A DNA stretch of 19,410 nt from Bacteroidales bacterium (GTDB taxonomy: Bacteria; Bacteroidota; Bacteroidia; Bacteroidales; PUMT01), in the NCBI GenBank assembly GCA_007119075.1, contig SKQJ01000164.1:1-19410 (forward strand), given 5' to 3'. The notes below the pieces were generated by a model, which made no database searches, was not told the DNA's origin, and saw nothing but the letters and a program-made list of their open reading frames with translations. The position numbers and the translations under genes are program-made. Below are positions 7,280 to 15,931 of this stretch, in pieces (positions within the stretch are counted from its first letter, which is position 1; each line of letters opens with the position of its first letter).

Positions 7280-8788
7280 TTAATCGGATTGCCTGCCCTT
7301 GTCTGAAACAAAAATACCCGCGGCAGCTTTTCTTTCTTTCAGGAAGACCATGAGGGCAAAAATAAGAATTAATAGGGTGTTAAATGACAAACGATAAAAA
7401 ATGTCTTCTATTTTGAAAACGGATGCAAATATGAACAAAAAAACCCCTGAGCCAATATAAAACAGCAATTTCATCAAGTTATAGGGTATTGGATAATAAT
7501 ATCTCCCGGCAATGTAAGCGAGGACAACCATAAATGCGTAGGCAAGAAAATGTGCCCATGCTGACGCCATATAACCGTATGCCGGAATGAAAAAATAATT
7601 AACCCCTATAGTTACAAGGGCGCCGGAAAGAGCAAAAAAAGCTCCAAAAAGGGTTATCCCCTTGAGTTTATACCAGACTGACAGATTAAAGTATATGCCG
7701 AGCATAAGGTTTCCCAGCAGAACTATCGGAACGATTTTTAACCCTTCCCTGTATTCCGGGCCTATAATAAATTGAAAAATATCTATATAAAGGGTTATGC
7801 CAAGAAAGACAAGGACCCCGAAAATAGTAAAATAATTCAACACCTGTGCATACAGTTCCCGGCTGTGGGCGCTTTTTTCCTGGCTGAATACAAAAGGCTC
7901 GAAAGCATATCTGAACATTTGGATAAAAAGGGTCATCAATACGGCGATTTTGATATTCGCGCCGTAGATGCCGATTTCTTCCAGAGCGTTAACATCGGCA
8001 GGAAGGCGGTGCCTGAGCATTATCCTGTCAATTACTTCGTTAACAGTGCCGGCCAGTCCGGCAATCAGCAGCGGGAAAGAATAGGCGATCATTTTCCTGA
8101 ACAGCCTGAATGAATAATGGTAAAGTCCTCCTGCGATGTCCCTGACAAAAAACAAAAGGGTAAAAAAGGAGGCAAGAAGATTGGAAACAAATACGTATCC
8201 GACACGCAGTTCCGGGAAATACAGAGCTTCAAGCAAAGGAAAGCTGTAATTGCTGCTAATAAGCCAGGGAAGAAATACAAGGAAGAATAAATTGAAAAAT
8301 ATATTTGCGCAAATATTGAAGAGCTTGATCAGGGCAAATTTTAGGGCCTGGTTTTCGAACCGGAGCCGGGCAAAAGGCAGGGCAGCAGCAGCATCGAGAG
8401 AAAGTACCAGTCCGAGAAGCAAAATGAAAATGCCGTACTCTTCATAGCCGGTCATTCGGGCAAAAAGAGGATGAAAAAAAATGATAATTACAGCAAAAGC
8501 AACCGAAGTCATCAAAACGGAAATCAGCGAAGTTGAAAATACCAATGAGGAATCCCTGTACCGGGATGCAAACCTGAAAAAGGCGGTTTCCATTCCGTAC
8601 GTGAGTATAATGATTACAAAGGCAACATATGCGTACAGCTCATTGATTATGCCATATTCGGCAGTATCAACAAAAATCCTTGTATAAAATGGCACAAGAA
8701 GGAAATTGAGGATTCGGGCCAGCACACTGCTTAATCCGTATATAGCAGTTTGCCCGGCAAGCTGTTTAAGGGGGTTCAGTTTAGACAT
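7280..8788 (-). CDS. Polysaccharide biosynthesis / oligosaccharide flippase (Wzx/MATE-like MOP family)
   Basis: 502-aa integral membrane protein made of many hydrophobic segments, about 12-14, with short basic loops. It opens with MSKLNPLKQLAGQTAIYGLSS, followed by a first membrane segment ending in LVPFYTRIF. This pattern is typical of Wzx-type flippases of the MOP superfamily, which move lipid-linked sugar precursors across the inner membrane. The lipid or sugar substrate cannot be told from sequence. It follows the CDF transporter gene by 22 bp and precedes dut, probably as one transcript. A pyruvyl transferase at the right end of the window is another surface-polysaccharide gene, but is distant and on the other strand. 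Confidence 0.88.
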   Translation of the reverse strand: MSKLNPLKQLAGQTAIYGLSSVLARILNFLLVPFYTRIFVDTAEYGIINELYAYVAFVIIILTYGMETAFFRFASRYRDSSLVFSTSLISVLMTSVAFAVIIIFFHPLFARMTGYEEYGIFILLLGLVLSLDAAAALPFARLRFENQALKFALIKLFNICANIFFNLFFLVFLPWLISSNYSFPLLEALYFPELRVGYVFVSNLLASFFTLLFFVRDIAGGLYHYSFRLFRKMIAYSFPLLIAGLAGTVNEVIDRIMLRHRLPADVNALEEIGIYGANIKIAVLMTLFIQMFRYAFEPFVFSQEKSAHSRELYAQVLNYFTIFGVLVFLGITLYIDIFQFIIGPEYREGLKIVPIVLLGNLMLGIYFNLSVWYKLKGITLFGAFFALSGALVTIGVNYFFIPAYGYMASAWAHFLAYAFMVVLAYIAGRYYYPIPYNLMKLLFYIGSGVFLFIFASVFKIEDIFYRLSFNTLLILIFALMVFLKERKAAAGIFVSDKGRQSD

Positions 8789-8810
8789 TTCCCTGGATCT
8801 GAGAAATCAT

Positions 8811-9695
8811 TTAATGAGGTGGTTTATTATATGCATCAATATATATGGTGGCAAATATATTCAGATCATCCTTTATTCTTTTAATGAAAACCGATGTTAT
8901 TTTATTTGCGTCCTCAAGACTGATGTTGCCCGGCAACTTGATGTGAAAAGTCAGCTCAGTGTGATTTCCGTAGCGATGGACATGAAAATGATGAAGATAC
9001 ATATCATTTAAGTAAATATCACGACTTATTTCGTTAACCCTCTCCAGCAGCGCTTCATCCGGCTTTTCACCAAGCAGGGGACTAATGCTGTCGCGTATTA
9101 CCTGGTAGGCAAGAATTAAAATCATCAGGGAAACGAATATACCGAGGGCTCCGTCGATCCACCATATAAAAGTCCCGAATACAATTCCGATGAGAATAAC
9201 CACACTCGTCAGTGAATCGCTGCGATGGTGAAGCCCGTCAGCTTTCAGGGAGCTGAATTTCTCATTTTTGGCAGCGGCAAAGCTTATTTGCGCCATGATC
9301 TCCTTTGAGACAATTGATACGGCAGTGATAACGATGGCAAACAAGCTGTATTCAACCGTTTCCCTGGCAATGATATTGGTGACGGATTCGTACAGAAAAT
9401 TGATAGAAATCAGCACAAGTATCAGTCCGAGCACCAGGGAGGAAATAATTTCAGCCCGTCCGTGACCGTAGGGATGTTCCTGATCTGCGGGTTTATAAGC
9501 AATATGCAGTCCGAAAAGCAGGATAAGGGAAGACAGGGAATCGGAAAGGGTATGCCATGCGTCCGCCACTATTGCTACCGATCCGGTTAAAATTCCGGCC
9601 CATAGCTTAAAGATAAACAGTGCTACATTTCCTGCGATTGAAAAATAGCCGGCAAATTTCCCGGTAATCCTGTTTTTGTCAATGAAATAACCCAT
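8811..9695 (-). CDS. Cation diffusion facilitator (CDF) family metal transporter
   Basis: 294-aa inner-membrane antiporter exporting divalent metal ions, usually zinc. Hydrophobic segments start at about residue 15 and make a six-helix unit, followed by a soluble C-terminal domain. Metal-site motifs are HTLSD (H48xxxD52, in ADAWHTLSD) and HRSD with H156xxxD160 (ADGLHHRSD). The paired HxxxD pattern is the one associated with zinc-type CDFs. The loop signature EHPYGHGRAE is at 73-82. The cytoplasmic tail has a histidine-rich HHFHVHRYGNH stretch, likely metal-sensing. It is first in the run toward dut, with a -7-like element 36 bp upstream. Metal preference is inference. Confidence 0.93.
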   Translation of the reverse strand: MGYFIDKNRITGKFAGYFSIAGNVALFIFKLWAGILTGSVAIVADAWHTLSDSLSSLILLFGLHIAYKPADQEHPYGHGRAEIISSLVLGLILVLISINFLYESVTNIIARETVEYSLFAIVITAVSIVSKEIMAQISFAAAKNEKFSSLKADGLHHRSDSLTSVVILIGIVFGTFIWWIDGALGIFVSLMILILAYQVIRDSISPLLGEKPDEALLERVNEISRDIYLNDMYLHHFHVHRYGNHTELTFHIKLPGNISLEDANKITSVFIKRIKDDLNIFATIYIDAYNKPPH

Positions 9696-9730
9696 AAATT
9701 TGAGCTAGTGCTTCCGTCCTGAATAAATTG

Positions 9731-9738
9731 CAAATTTA
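9731..9738 (-). promoter_or_regulatory. Bacteroidota-type -7 element before the CDF gene
   Basis: On the minus strand this reads TAAATTTG, fitting TAnnTTTG, 36 bp ahead of the CDF start codon. No good TTG at -33 spacing. It would drive the CDF-flippase-dut run. Confidence 0.45.
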
Positions 9739-9846
9739 CTATTTACAACTTACATAAACGGCAGTATGATCGCAGAGCAATTTAAACAGAAAAATTCAAT
9801 AGCGATTTGTTATATAAAGCCACCGTCCCGCAGGAAAAAGCGCTTA

Positions 9847-12132
9847 TCACAAAGTCATCCGGTTAAACAACAGATAGCCGAAATTGAAAATCACATAAAA
9901 GCTCTGACCGTTTTTTTCATAATAATTCAGGCTGATCGAGGCGGGTCCGACAGGAGTATGATATACCAGCGCAGCGCTTCCCATAAAATGACGATGCTTT
10001 AGCGGTGCCATGAGGAAAGGCCTGTTGAGATCATCCCTGCCGATTTTTTTATAGGGTTGAAATACGTTTGCTTCAATCCGCAGATGCATCGAGTTATTCA
10101 GGCGAAAGATCGGGACAAGACCTGCTGCTGCAAAGCTATGCGCCCGGTAATTGTCGAGAAAGAGCGCGGCACTGTGAGGGAAGGGCTGATATGCCGGAGA
10201 ATTGAGCAATGAAGCAGTGTAGTTATTAAACAACGACTGGGTCGACAAGACCAGCTCACCCGATACTCCAAGTGTCAGAAAGGAATTTACAGGGTAAAAT
10301 CCGGTGAATTGCCCGCCCGCACGAAAATACATATGGTTGTTGTTGCTGTATGAACCCAGGGCAGAGATAGATCCCGGGCTGAAAGTTTCTTTGCCACGGA
10401 CAAAATGCAGGTCTATTTTGGCTTTCCTGCCCCGTGTGGCAAATTGTTTATGGTCAAGGGTACGATGTTCATAAGTAAGGTTGAGGGCACTTAAATCAAA
10501 GTTAGTCCGGTCGGACGTATCAGACCGCATGAAATTTTCTGTCTGGTAATACCGGTCAGCAACTCTGCCGATTGCATATCCGAACTTGGCAATACTGCGC
10601 ATTCCTACCGGAGTCCCGGCATTGACCCGTAAATTGACATCGTTCTTGATCAGGTACGAGGGCCGCACATCATCAAAAAAAGGCCCATTGTTGCTGGTAA
10701 AATAATCAAGGCGGTTAAAAGTAAAGGCGACATCGCAAAAAAAGGGCAACGATCCCGGCAGTTCGATCTTTCCCCTTGCCATGGCCGAATTGTATAACCT
10801 CCCAAAATAGATGTTGCCTTCCAGGTTGTAGGCATTTCGTCCGAGGGCTTTATACTCTATGCCAGCAAATCCCTGGTTAAGACTGCCGGATGATATGTTG
10901 CCACCCAGACTGGTTTCGAGTCTCGCCTGGCTGCTCAGATCGAGATGCAAATCAAATAACCCCGTTGTCTGGTTAAACACCGCCCTGGGATAAATCGAAT
11001 TTACCTTGTCGTTTGAAACCAGGCCATAATATTCGGCCCTTAGCCGGTCTATCGTAAAATACTTTTCCTGCTGCCTGATACTTCGGGTAACATAATCGAT
11101 CTGATGACCGGTTGAACCGGATACGATAATATTTTCAAAAATCAGCGGCGGCAGACTGTCTCTGTAGTTTTTTCTTCTTTCGGCAATTTCTTCGACAGTT
11201 ATCCGGTCATCAATCCTGCTTTTGATCTCTTCCATCTTTAGAAGTGCTGCAGTATAACCGCTCTCTATAATCCTTTTTAGGTGCCGGAAGTCGAAGGTGC
11301 CGATCTCACGGATATCAGATTCAATGAGTATGCCTCCGATTTTTTCAATATCGTAGTCTGTCTTTGCAGTTATCAGGCTGTGTAATTGAAGCCTGAGGTT
11401 TCCGGGTGTGGGCGGCGGAGGGTTTGAGCTGGTTTTGCTGCCAATTACTAAATCCGGCCCGAATTCCTCAACCATTACATCAAACGGAAAATTATTGTGG
11501 ATCCCTCCGTCAAACAGGAGAATCCCATCAATTTTAATAGGGTTGAAATAGAAGGGATAGGTAATCGAGGCACGCACTGCTTCGGAGAGGTCGCCTCTCT
11601 TTATGACCAGGCTGCTGTTGTTGTAAACATCGGAAGCAACACACCTGAAAGGAATAAACAGGTTATCAAAATCGTATCGGGATTTGGCCCCCGCCTGGGC
11701 AAAGACTTCAAGCAATCCCAGGTCCATCGAATGGGTGGGTATGAGATTTGTAGGGAAAACCGGAATAGTAATGGAATCATACCTCTCGAATTCAAATGAG
11801 AGCATGCTCGCATTGAAATGGCGTTCCCTGTGGTATGAGGAATAGCTTACAGGTATTCTGCCGGTCGACCATGAGGAAAACTCATCCGAGAGGATTATGA
11901 ACTCCATTTCGTCCGGTGAATAACCTGATGCGTAAAGTGCACCTATGATTGCGCCCATCGAGGTGCCGGTAATATAATCAATGGGAATCCCATTTTCCTC
12001 CAGGGCACGTATAACACCTATATGCGCAAGACCCTTTGCCCCTCCCCCGCTTAATACAAGTCCGATTCCGCGGGGGTGTCCACTCATACCAAAAGAAAAT
12101 GCGATCAGGAACAAGACAGCTTTTTTAAACAT
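9847..12132 (-). CDS. Patatin-like phospholipase with POTRA and outer-membrane beta-barrel (PlpD / type Vd-like)
   Basis: 761 aa. The N-terminal signal (residues 3-17) is followed by a patatin domain: oxyanion loop GGGAKG (29-34), nucleophile Ser58 in GTSMG (56-60) and catalytic Asp208 in DGG (208-210). The Ser-Asp dyad is complete, so it should hydrolyse lipid acyl esters. A POTRA-like segment follows around 335-405 (IFENIIVSGSTGHQ...). The last 350 or so residues are rich in alternating aromatic/polar strands typical of a BamA/Omp85-family barrel. This domain order is that of PlpD and FplA, type Vd autotransporters in which the barrel exports the patatin. Whether the lipase is released or stays surface-bound cannot be read here. 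It stands alone, 151 bp ahead of the CDF start. Confidence 0.92.
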   Translation of the reverse strand: MFKKAVLFLIAFSFGMSGHPRGIGLVLSGGGAKGLAHIGVIRALEENGIPIDYITGTSMGAIIGALYASGYSPDEMEFIILSDEFSSWSTGRIPVSYSSYHRERHFNASMLSFEFERYDSITIPVFPTNLIPTHSMDLGLLEVFAQAGAKSRYDFDNLFIPFRCVASDVYNNSSLVIKRGDLSEAVRASITYPFYFNPIKIDGILLFDGGIHNNFPFDVMVEEFGPDLVIGSKTSSNPPPPTPGNLRLQLHSLITAKTDYDIEKIGGILIESDIREIGTFDFRHLKRIIESGYTAALLKMEEIKSRIDDRITVEEIAERRKNYRDSLPPLIFENIIVSGSTGHQIDYVTRSIRQQEKYFTIDRLRAEYYGLVSNDKVNSIYPRAVFNQTTGLFDLHLDLSSQARLETSLGGNISSGSLNQGFAGIEYKALGRNAYNLEGNIYFGRLYNSAMARGKIELPGSLPFFCDVAFTFNRLDYFTSNNGPFFDDVRPSYLIKNDVNLRVNAGTPVGMRSIAKFGYAIGRVADRYYQTENFMRSDTSDRTNFDLSALNLTYEHRTLDHKQFATRGRKAKIDLHFVRGKETFSPGSISALGSYSNNNHMYFRAGGQFTGFYPVNSFLTLGVSGELVLSTQSLFNNYTASLLNSPAYQPFPHSAALFLDNYRAHSFAAAGLVPIFRLNNSMHLRIEANVFQPYKKIGRDDLNRPFLMAPLKHRHFMGSAALVYHTPVGPASISLNYYEKNGQSFYVIFNFGYLLFNRMTL

Positions 12133-12330
12133 GTAACTCAGGATAAGTGGAATTATAATGGAATCAGTATTGGCATTTCACATATCTTTTTAACTATGTG
12201 TTATTTTTATAACTGAAATCGCCATGTAATTAGTCTGTAAAATTTCCTCATATTGTTAAAAAATAGCGGATAGTTCTCCGGCTGGTCACAACCGGTGGCT
12301 AATCGATTTTTACATGATGGAAAATCTATT

Positions 12331-12338
12331 TACCTTTG
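12331..12338 (+). promoter_or_regulatory. Bacteroidota-type -7 element before the cyclophilin gene
   Basis: TACCTTTG matches TAnnTTTG exactly and lies 42 bp ahead of the start codon, placing the transcript start about 35 bp before ATG. No clear TTG at -33. Confidence 0.55.
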
Positions 12339-12379
12339 CAGGCGTCTAAAAGGAGCTTCACGGCACAATCAAATCAATC

Positions 12380-13219
12380 ATGTACAAACATTTTCAGACA
12401 ATGCATGCATTATTTCTGGTATTACTGCCAATTATTTCGCTTTCTTGCCTGGAAACAAATAAAACCGACAATAAAGTGGAAGACAATATCATGGTCCGCA
12501 TCGAAACCGTATATGGCAATATTGACATTAAGCTTTATAACGAAACCCCTTTACACCGTGATAACTTTGTTAAGCTCGTAAAAGAGGGATTTTATGAAGA
12601 TCTCATTTTTCACCGTGTAATCGAGAACTTTATGATACAGGGAGGCGATCCCGGTTCGAGGGGCGCGGGCCCTGATGCACGCCTCGGCGGGGGCGGGCCC
12701 GGCTATACCATTCCCGCAGAAATCAATGATGCTTTTTTTCACAGAAAGGGTGCGATCGCAGCCGCACGGCAGGGAGATAACGTAAATCCTGAGAGGGAAT
12801 CATCGGGATCCCAATTCTATCTGGTCAAAGGCACGGTGTTCCCACGTGAACAACTTTCACAGATGGAGTCCCAGATAAACGACCGTCAGGTCCAATCAAT
12901 GACGTCAAGAATATTCAGGGAACTTGAAAGGGAAGCAATCAATAGTGAAACGCAACCGGATTACAAGGAAATTTCCGAAAAGGCATCCGCCAGGGTGGAT
13001 GATCACTTCAGGGAAGCAGGCTATTTTGCTTTTTCAGAAAGGCAAAATGAAATTTATTCCACCATTGGAGGGACGCCTCATCTTGACGGCGCATATACTG
13101 TATTCGGCGAAACTGTAAATGGCCTGGATGTTATTGATAAAATAGCAGAGGTGGAGACAGGCCCGGCTGACAGGCCCGTTTCGGATATAGTAATGAGCAT
13201 CAGAATATTAGACAATTGA
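12380..13219 (+). CDS. Cyclophilin-type peptidyl-prolyl cis-trans isomerase, predicted lipoprotein
   Basis: 279 aa. It has a signal segment followed by a lipobox-like ISLSC (Cys23), so it is probably a periplasmic, membrane-tethered folding catalyst. The cyclophilin core begins at about residue 38 (VRIETVYGNIDIKLY). It contains the active-site region FHRVIENFMIQGGDP and SGSQFYLV, then HLDGAYTVFGETVNGLDVIDKI near the C-terminus. Between the last two blocks there is an insert of about 80 residues, mostly helical and charged. Its end, SERQNEIYSTIGGTP, is shared with other Bacteroidota cyclophilins as I recall them. The insert may bind clients or a partner. A TAnnTTTG promoter lies upstream, and pheS follows after 45 bp, possibly on the same transcript. 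Confidence 0.93.
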   Translation: MYKHFQTMHALFLVLLPIISLSCLETNKTDNKVEDNIMVRIETVYGNIDIKLYNETPLHRDNFVKLVKEGFYEDLIFHRVIENFMIQGGDPGSRGAGPDARLGGGGPGYTIPAEINDAFFHRKGAIAAARQGDNVNPERESSGSQFYLVKGTVFPREQLSQMESQINDRQVQSMTSRIFRELEREAINSETQPDYKEISEKASARVDDHFREAGYFAFSERQNEIYSTIGGTPHLDGAYTVFGETVNGLDVIDKIAEVETGPADRPVSDIVMSIRILDN

Positions 13220-13264
13220 CCGCAAACGGGGCAATTACCTCTGCCAGAAAATAACGACGGCCGA

Positions 13265-14281
13265 ATGGAAGAAAAAATAAAGCAGGCAGCCGAAAGAGCC
13301 AGAACAGTCACTCCGGAGAATGCAGGGGAACTGGAACAATTCAGGATAGATTTCCTGGGAAGGAAAGGCATCATTACTGGTCTGTTTGATGATTTCAGGA
13401 AGCTCCCTCCCGAAGAGAAGAAACATTACGGCAAAAAACTGAATGAATTAAAAAGCTATGTACAGGAAAAAATCAGCGAAACAGGCAGGCTGATATCAGC
13501 AAAAGATGAGTATTCAGACGGTCCTGACATGACATTGCCGGCCCGGCAGCTGCAATTGGGAAGCCGGCACCCCATTTCAATTGTCAGAAAAGAGATAATC
13601 GATATTTTCAGCAGGATTGGTTTCACCATTTCAGAGGGGCCCGAGATAGAAGATGACTGGCATGTCTTTTCAGCATTGAATTTCCCACCTGAACACCCCG
13701 CCAGGGATATGCAGGACACATTTTTTATCTCCCGCATGCCCGACATCCTCCTGAGAACTCATACATCGTCGGTGCAGGTAAGGGTAATGGAAAAAACCAC
13801 CCCTCCCATCCGAACTATATCTCCTGGACGCGTATTCAGGAATGAGGCAATTTCGGCCAGATCCCATTGCATTTTTCACCAGATAGAAGGGTTGTATGTT
13901 GACGAAAATGTATCATTTGCCGATCTTAAGCAAACACTTGAATATTTCGCCAGGGAGCTATTTGGTGAAGACACCAGAATACGGCTTCGCCCCTCTTTTT
14001 TTCCTTTTACCGAGCCTTCCGGGGAAATGGACGTATCCTGCAGGTGCGGCGGACAAGGGTGCCGTTTGTGCAAATATACAGGATGGCTTGAAGTTCTGGG
14101 ATGTGGCATGGTAGATCCCAATGTGCTTGGGGAGTGCCATATAGACCCTGAAAAATATACCGGTTTCGCCTTTGGGATGGGCATTGAAAGGATAGCGCTG
14201 CTTAAGTATGATATCAAAGATATAAGGCTGTATTTTGAAAATGACATAAGGTTCCTGCGCCAGTTTTCGGGTACTGTCTGA
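13265..14281 (+). CDS. pheS: Phenylalanine-tRNA ligase alpha subunit
   Basis: Catalytic subunit of the (alpha-beta)2 synthetase that charges tRNA-Phe. 338 aa, normal for a bacterial PheS. N-terminal coiled coil (residues 1-85) with LEQFRIDFLGRKG, then the class II core. Motif 2 is GRVFRNEAISARSHCIFHQIEG-like around 196-217, and motif 3 is GFAFGMGIERIALLKY, near the C-terminus. A Cys cluster (CRCGGQGCRLC) precedes TGWLEVLGCGMVDPNV; I recall this in Bacteroidota homologues. pheT is not adjacent in the window. It is probably transcribed with the PPIase gene. No ribosome-binding site is apparent. Confidence 0.97.
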   Translation: MEEKIKQAAERARTVTPENAGELEQFRIDFLGRKGIITGLFDDFRKLPPEEKKHYGKKLNELKSYVQEKISETGRLISAKDEYSDGPDMTLPARQLQLGSRHPISIVRKEIIDIFSRIGFTISEGPEIEDDWHVFSALNFPPEHPARDMQDTFFISRMPDILLRTHTSSVQVRVMEKTTPPIRTISPGRVFRNEAISARSHCIFHQIEGLYVDENVSFADLKQTLEYFARELFGEDTRIRLRPSFFPFTEPSGEMDVSCRCGGQGCRLCKYTGWLEVLGCGMVDPNVLGECHIDPEKYTGFAFGMGIERIALLKYDIKDIRLYFENDIRFLRQFSGTV

Positions 14282-14299
14282 CCGGACCCTAAGTATGAT

Positions 14300-14347
14300 T
14301 ACTCCAGTATCCGTTTATAGATATTTAGATAATTTGCCTGTAAACAA
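14300..14347. repeat. Diverged tandem copy of the osmC-like 3' end
   Basis: This 48-bp stretch resembles 14352-14403, the last 17 or so codons of the osmC-like gene. The two begin ta(c/t)tccag(t/g)atccg, and both end with GCCTGTAAACAA. Read on the minus strand, the outer copy would encode LVYRQII-stop, matching VVYRQAI of the real C-terminus. It looks like a decayed partial duplication in the convergent gap between pheS and osmC. A chance resemblance is unlikely over both ends, but the middle needs a 4-bp gap. Confidence 0.6.
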
Positions 14348-14350
14348 GGA

Positions 14351-14776
14351 CTATTCCAGGATCCGTATCTCATAGCTCATATCGATAGCCTGCCTGTAAA
14401 CAACGCTGACGCCGCAATATTTATCCTGTGAAAGCTCGATCGCCTGCTTCAGCTTATCGAGGGGCAGATCCTTCCCTTTGAATTCATATATTATTTTGAT
14501 TTTTTCATATTTTCTGGGAATTTCCTCTGCCTGATCTCCAATAATCTGCATATTGAAGTATTCAGGTTCTATTCTCATCTTTTTTAAGATCATGATAACA
14601 TCCACGCCGGTGCATCCTCCGAGAGACGCCAGCATTAAGGGCTTGGGCCTGGGGCCTGTATTTTGCCCTCCCTTTTCCTCATCCAGATCCATGATGATTT
14701 TGTGTTCATCTATTGCTGCCTCGAAACTGACCTTCCCGGTCCACCGGACACTTATAACATTTTGCATACCCGCCAT
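14351..14776 (-). CDS. OsmC family peroxide-reductase-like protein
   Basis: 141 aa of the OsmC/Ohr fold, which in characterised members reduces organic hydroperoxides with a cysteine pair. The two expected cysteines are present: Cys55 in SLGGCTGVDV and Cys121 in KYCGVSVVY. Motif spacing fits the OsmC rather than the Ohr branch, though I cannot separate them with certainty. It is divergent from the Crp/Fnr gene across 234 bp that contains a perfect dyad 53 bp from this start. A peroxide or thiol-stress role is therefore inferred from family plus context. The C-terminal end has a diverged duplicate just downstream. Confidence 0.9.
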   Translation of the reverse strand: MAGMQNVISVRWTGKVSFEAAIDEHKIIMDLDEEKGGQNTGPRPKPLMLASLGGCTGVDVIMILKKMRIEPEYFNMQIIGDQAEEIPRKYEKIKIIYEFKGKDLPLDKLKQAIELSQDKYCGVSVVYRQAIDMSYEIRILE

Positions 14777-14828
14777 ATTTAATTTATTTTGCTAATTTTA
14801 CAAAATCAGTTAACATAATAATCACAAT

Positions 14829-14846
14829 ATATCAATACCTTGATAT
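14829..14846. promoter_or_regulatory. Perfect 7-bp dyad, candidate operator
   Basis: ATATCAA-TACC-TTGATAT is a perfect inverted repeat with a 4-bp spacer, between the divergent osmC-like and Crp/Fnr genes, 53 bp from the OsmC start and 165 bp from the Crp/Fnr start. The half-site order is opposite to the classic FNR box TTGAT-N4-ATCAA. A symmetric site is a natural target for the adjacent Crp/Fnr-type dimer, but that is inference. Confidence 0.4.
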
Positions 14847-15010
14847 TCTCCGTTTAATTTGCGCACTATGGGACCCGCATGGCCTGGTCATTATATCTTG
14901 CCTGCCGGTGGCTGATGCGGTTTCACAATAAATGCCGTATGCCTGATAAAAGCAACGCATGAATACATTTTAATTTTAGCTTCACAGATTATAAAAATTT
15001 TAAAGTTCTC

Positions 15011-15715
15011 ATGAAAAACAGCCCTGGTAAATCTTCATGTGAAAATTGCTCAAGTAAATTTAACAATATCTTCCGGAATTTGTCCCCCGAAGAATACGAA
15101 ATGCTTGCCCTTGACAAAAACTGTGACCCGTATAAAAGAGGCTCAATCGTTTATCATGAAGGAAATCGTATTTCAGGAAGCTATTGCGTACAGAACGGCA
15201 TAATCAAAATCTATAAAACAGGGATCGACGGAAAGGAGCAGATTATAACTTTCGCCCAAAAGGGGGATATTATCGGCTTCAGATCAGTGCTCAGCAATGA
15301 GCTGGCCTGCACGACTGCGAAAGTAATAGAAGATGCGAACCTGTGTTTTATACCCGCCACGACCCTTGTACATTTGTTCAAGAACAATGCGGAATTTTCA
15401 TTGGACCTGATGCAGCTGGCATGTAAGGAACTCGGAGAATCAAACGCCTATATTACCGACATTGCACAAAAGACTGTCCGGGAGCGGCTGGCGGAAGTTC
15501 TCATTCATCTCAGGGATAATTTCGGACTTGACAATGACCAATTTCTACAAATTTCGTTGACCCGTGAGGAGCTTGCAAACATAGTAGGAACTGCCACTGA
15601 ATCAGTAATCCGGCTGCTCTCCGAATTTAAATCGGACGGGATGCTTGAGCTGCACGGACGCAGAATAAAAATTCTTGATAGTAAAGGACTTAAAAAGACA
15701 GCCAATCTTTTCTGA
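15011..15715 (+). CDS. Crp/Fnr family transcriptional regulator
   Basis: 234 aa. Cyclic-nucleotide-binding-type beta-barrel domain (about residues 20-135) with GDIIGF at 85-90. A dimerisation helix follows at about 135-160, and a C-terminal winged helix-turn-helix begins at LTREELANIVG, with the recognition helix TATESVIRLLSEF to about 206. Six cysteines fall in the first 112 residues: C10 and C13 in the N-terminal pair CENC, then C38, C59, C100 and C112. A CxxC pair near the N-terminus recalls FNR, which uses cysteines for an oxygen-sensitive iron-sulfur cluster. Whether this protein binds a cluster is unknown. It is divergent from the osmC-like gene and may regulate it and itself. The effector is not identifiable. 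Confidence 0.9.
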   Translation: MKNSPGKSSCENCSSKFNNIFRNLSPEEYEMLALDKNCDPYKRGSIVYHEGNRISGSYCVQNGIIKIYKTGIDGKEQIITFAQKGDIIGFRSVLSNELACTTAKVIEDANLCFIPATTLVHLFKNNAEFSLDLMQLACKELGESNAYITDIAQKTVRERLAEVLIHLRDNFGLDNDQFLQISLTREELANIVGTATESVIRLLSEFKSDGMLELHGRRIKILDSKGLKKTANLF

Positions 15716-15731
15716 ATCCTGCCTGGTATTT

Positions 15732-15905
15732 TTACTCCTCCAATTTCTTGCCAACTATTACATGTACGATTAATCCCACTACTATCAGCGCCCCGCTTAA
15801 AATCAACAGTACATTGTCGGCTGCATTCTGAAAAAAACTGAATACCAGTAATAAAATTGCGATCATAAATATTATTAACCCCAGGTTTTGTATTAGTTGC
15901 TTCAT
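15732..15905 (-). CDS. Small two-helix membrane protein, 57 aa
   Basis: Short frame from ATG at 15905 to TAA at 15732. The product begins MKQLIQNLGLIIFMIAILLL and ends VIVGKKLEE. It has two hydrophobic stretches (about residues 8-25 and 32-52), separated by a short polar QNAADN loop, and charged residues at both ends: a small helical hairpin in the inner membrane. It is convergent with the Crp/Fnr gene, whose stop is only 16 bp away. A TAAATTTG promoter-like element lies 27 bp upstream. I do not recognise a named family; small proteins of this shape are common in Bacteroidota. No Shine-Dalgarno sequence. Confidence 0.75.
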   Translation of the reverse strand: MKQLIQNLGLIIFMIAILLLVFSFFQNAADNVLLILSGALIVVGLIVHVIVGKKLEE

Positions 15906-15931
15906 GATTTAAAAATTAGATTTTCTGCCGG

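Noticed and set aside
9766..10002. 78-codon plus-strand frame near the patatin gene's 3' end
   Set aside because: It mostly overlaps the well-supported patatin-barrel gene on the opposite strand and carries no motif.
12850..13070. The insert in the cyclophilin as a novel fusion
   Set aside because: As I recall, other Bacteroidota cyclophilins share this insert and its IGGTPHLDG end, so it is a family trait rather than a new fusion.
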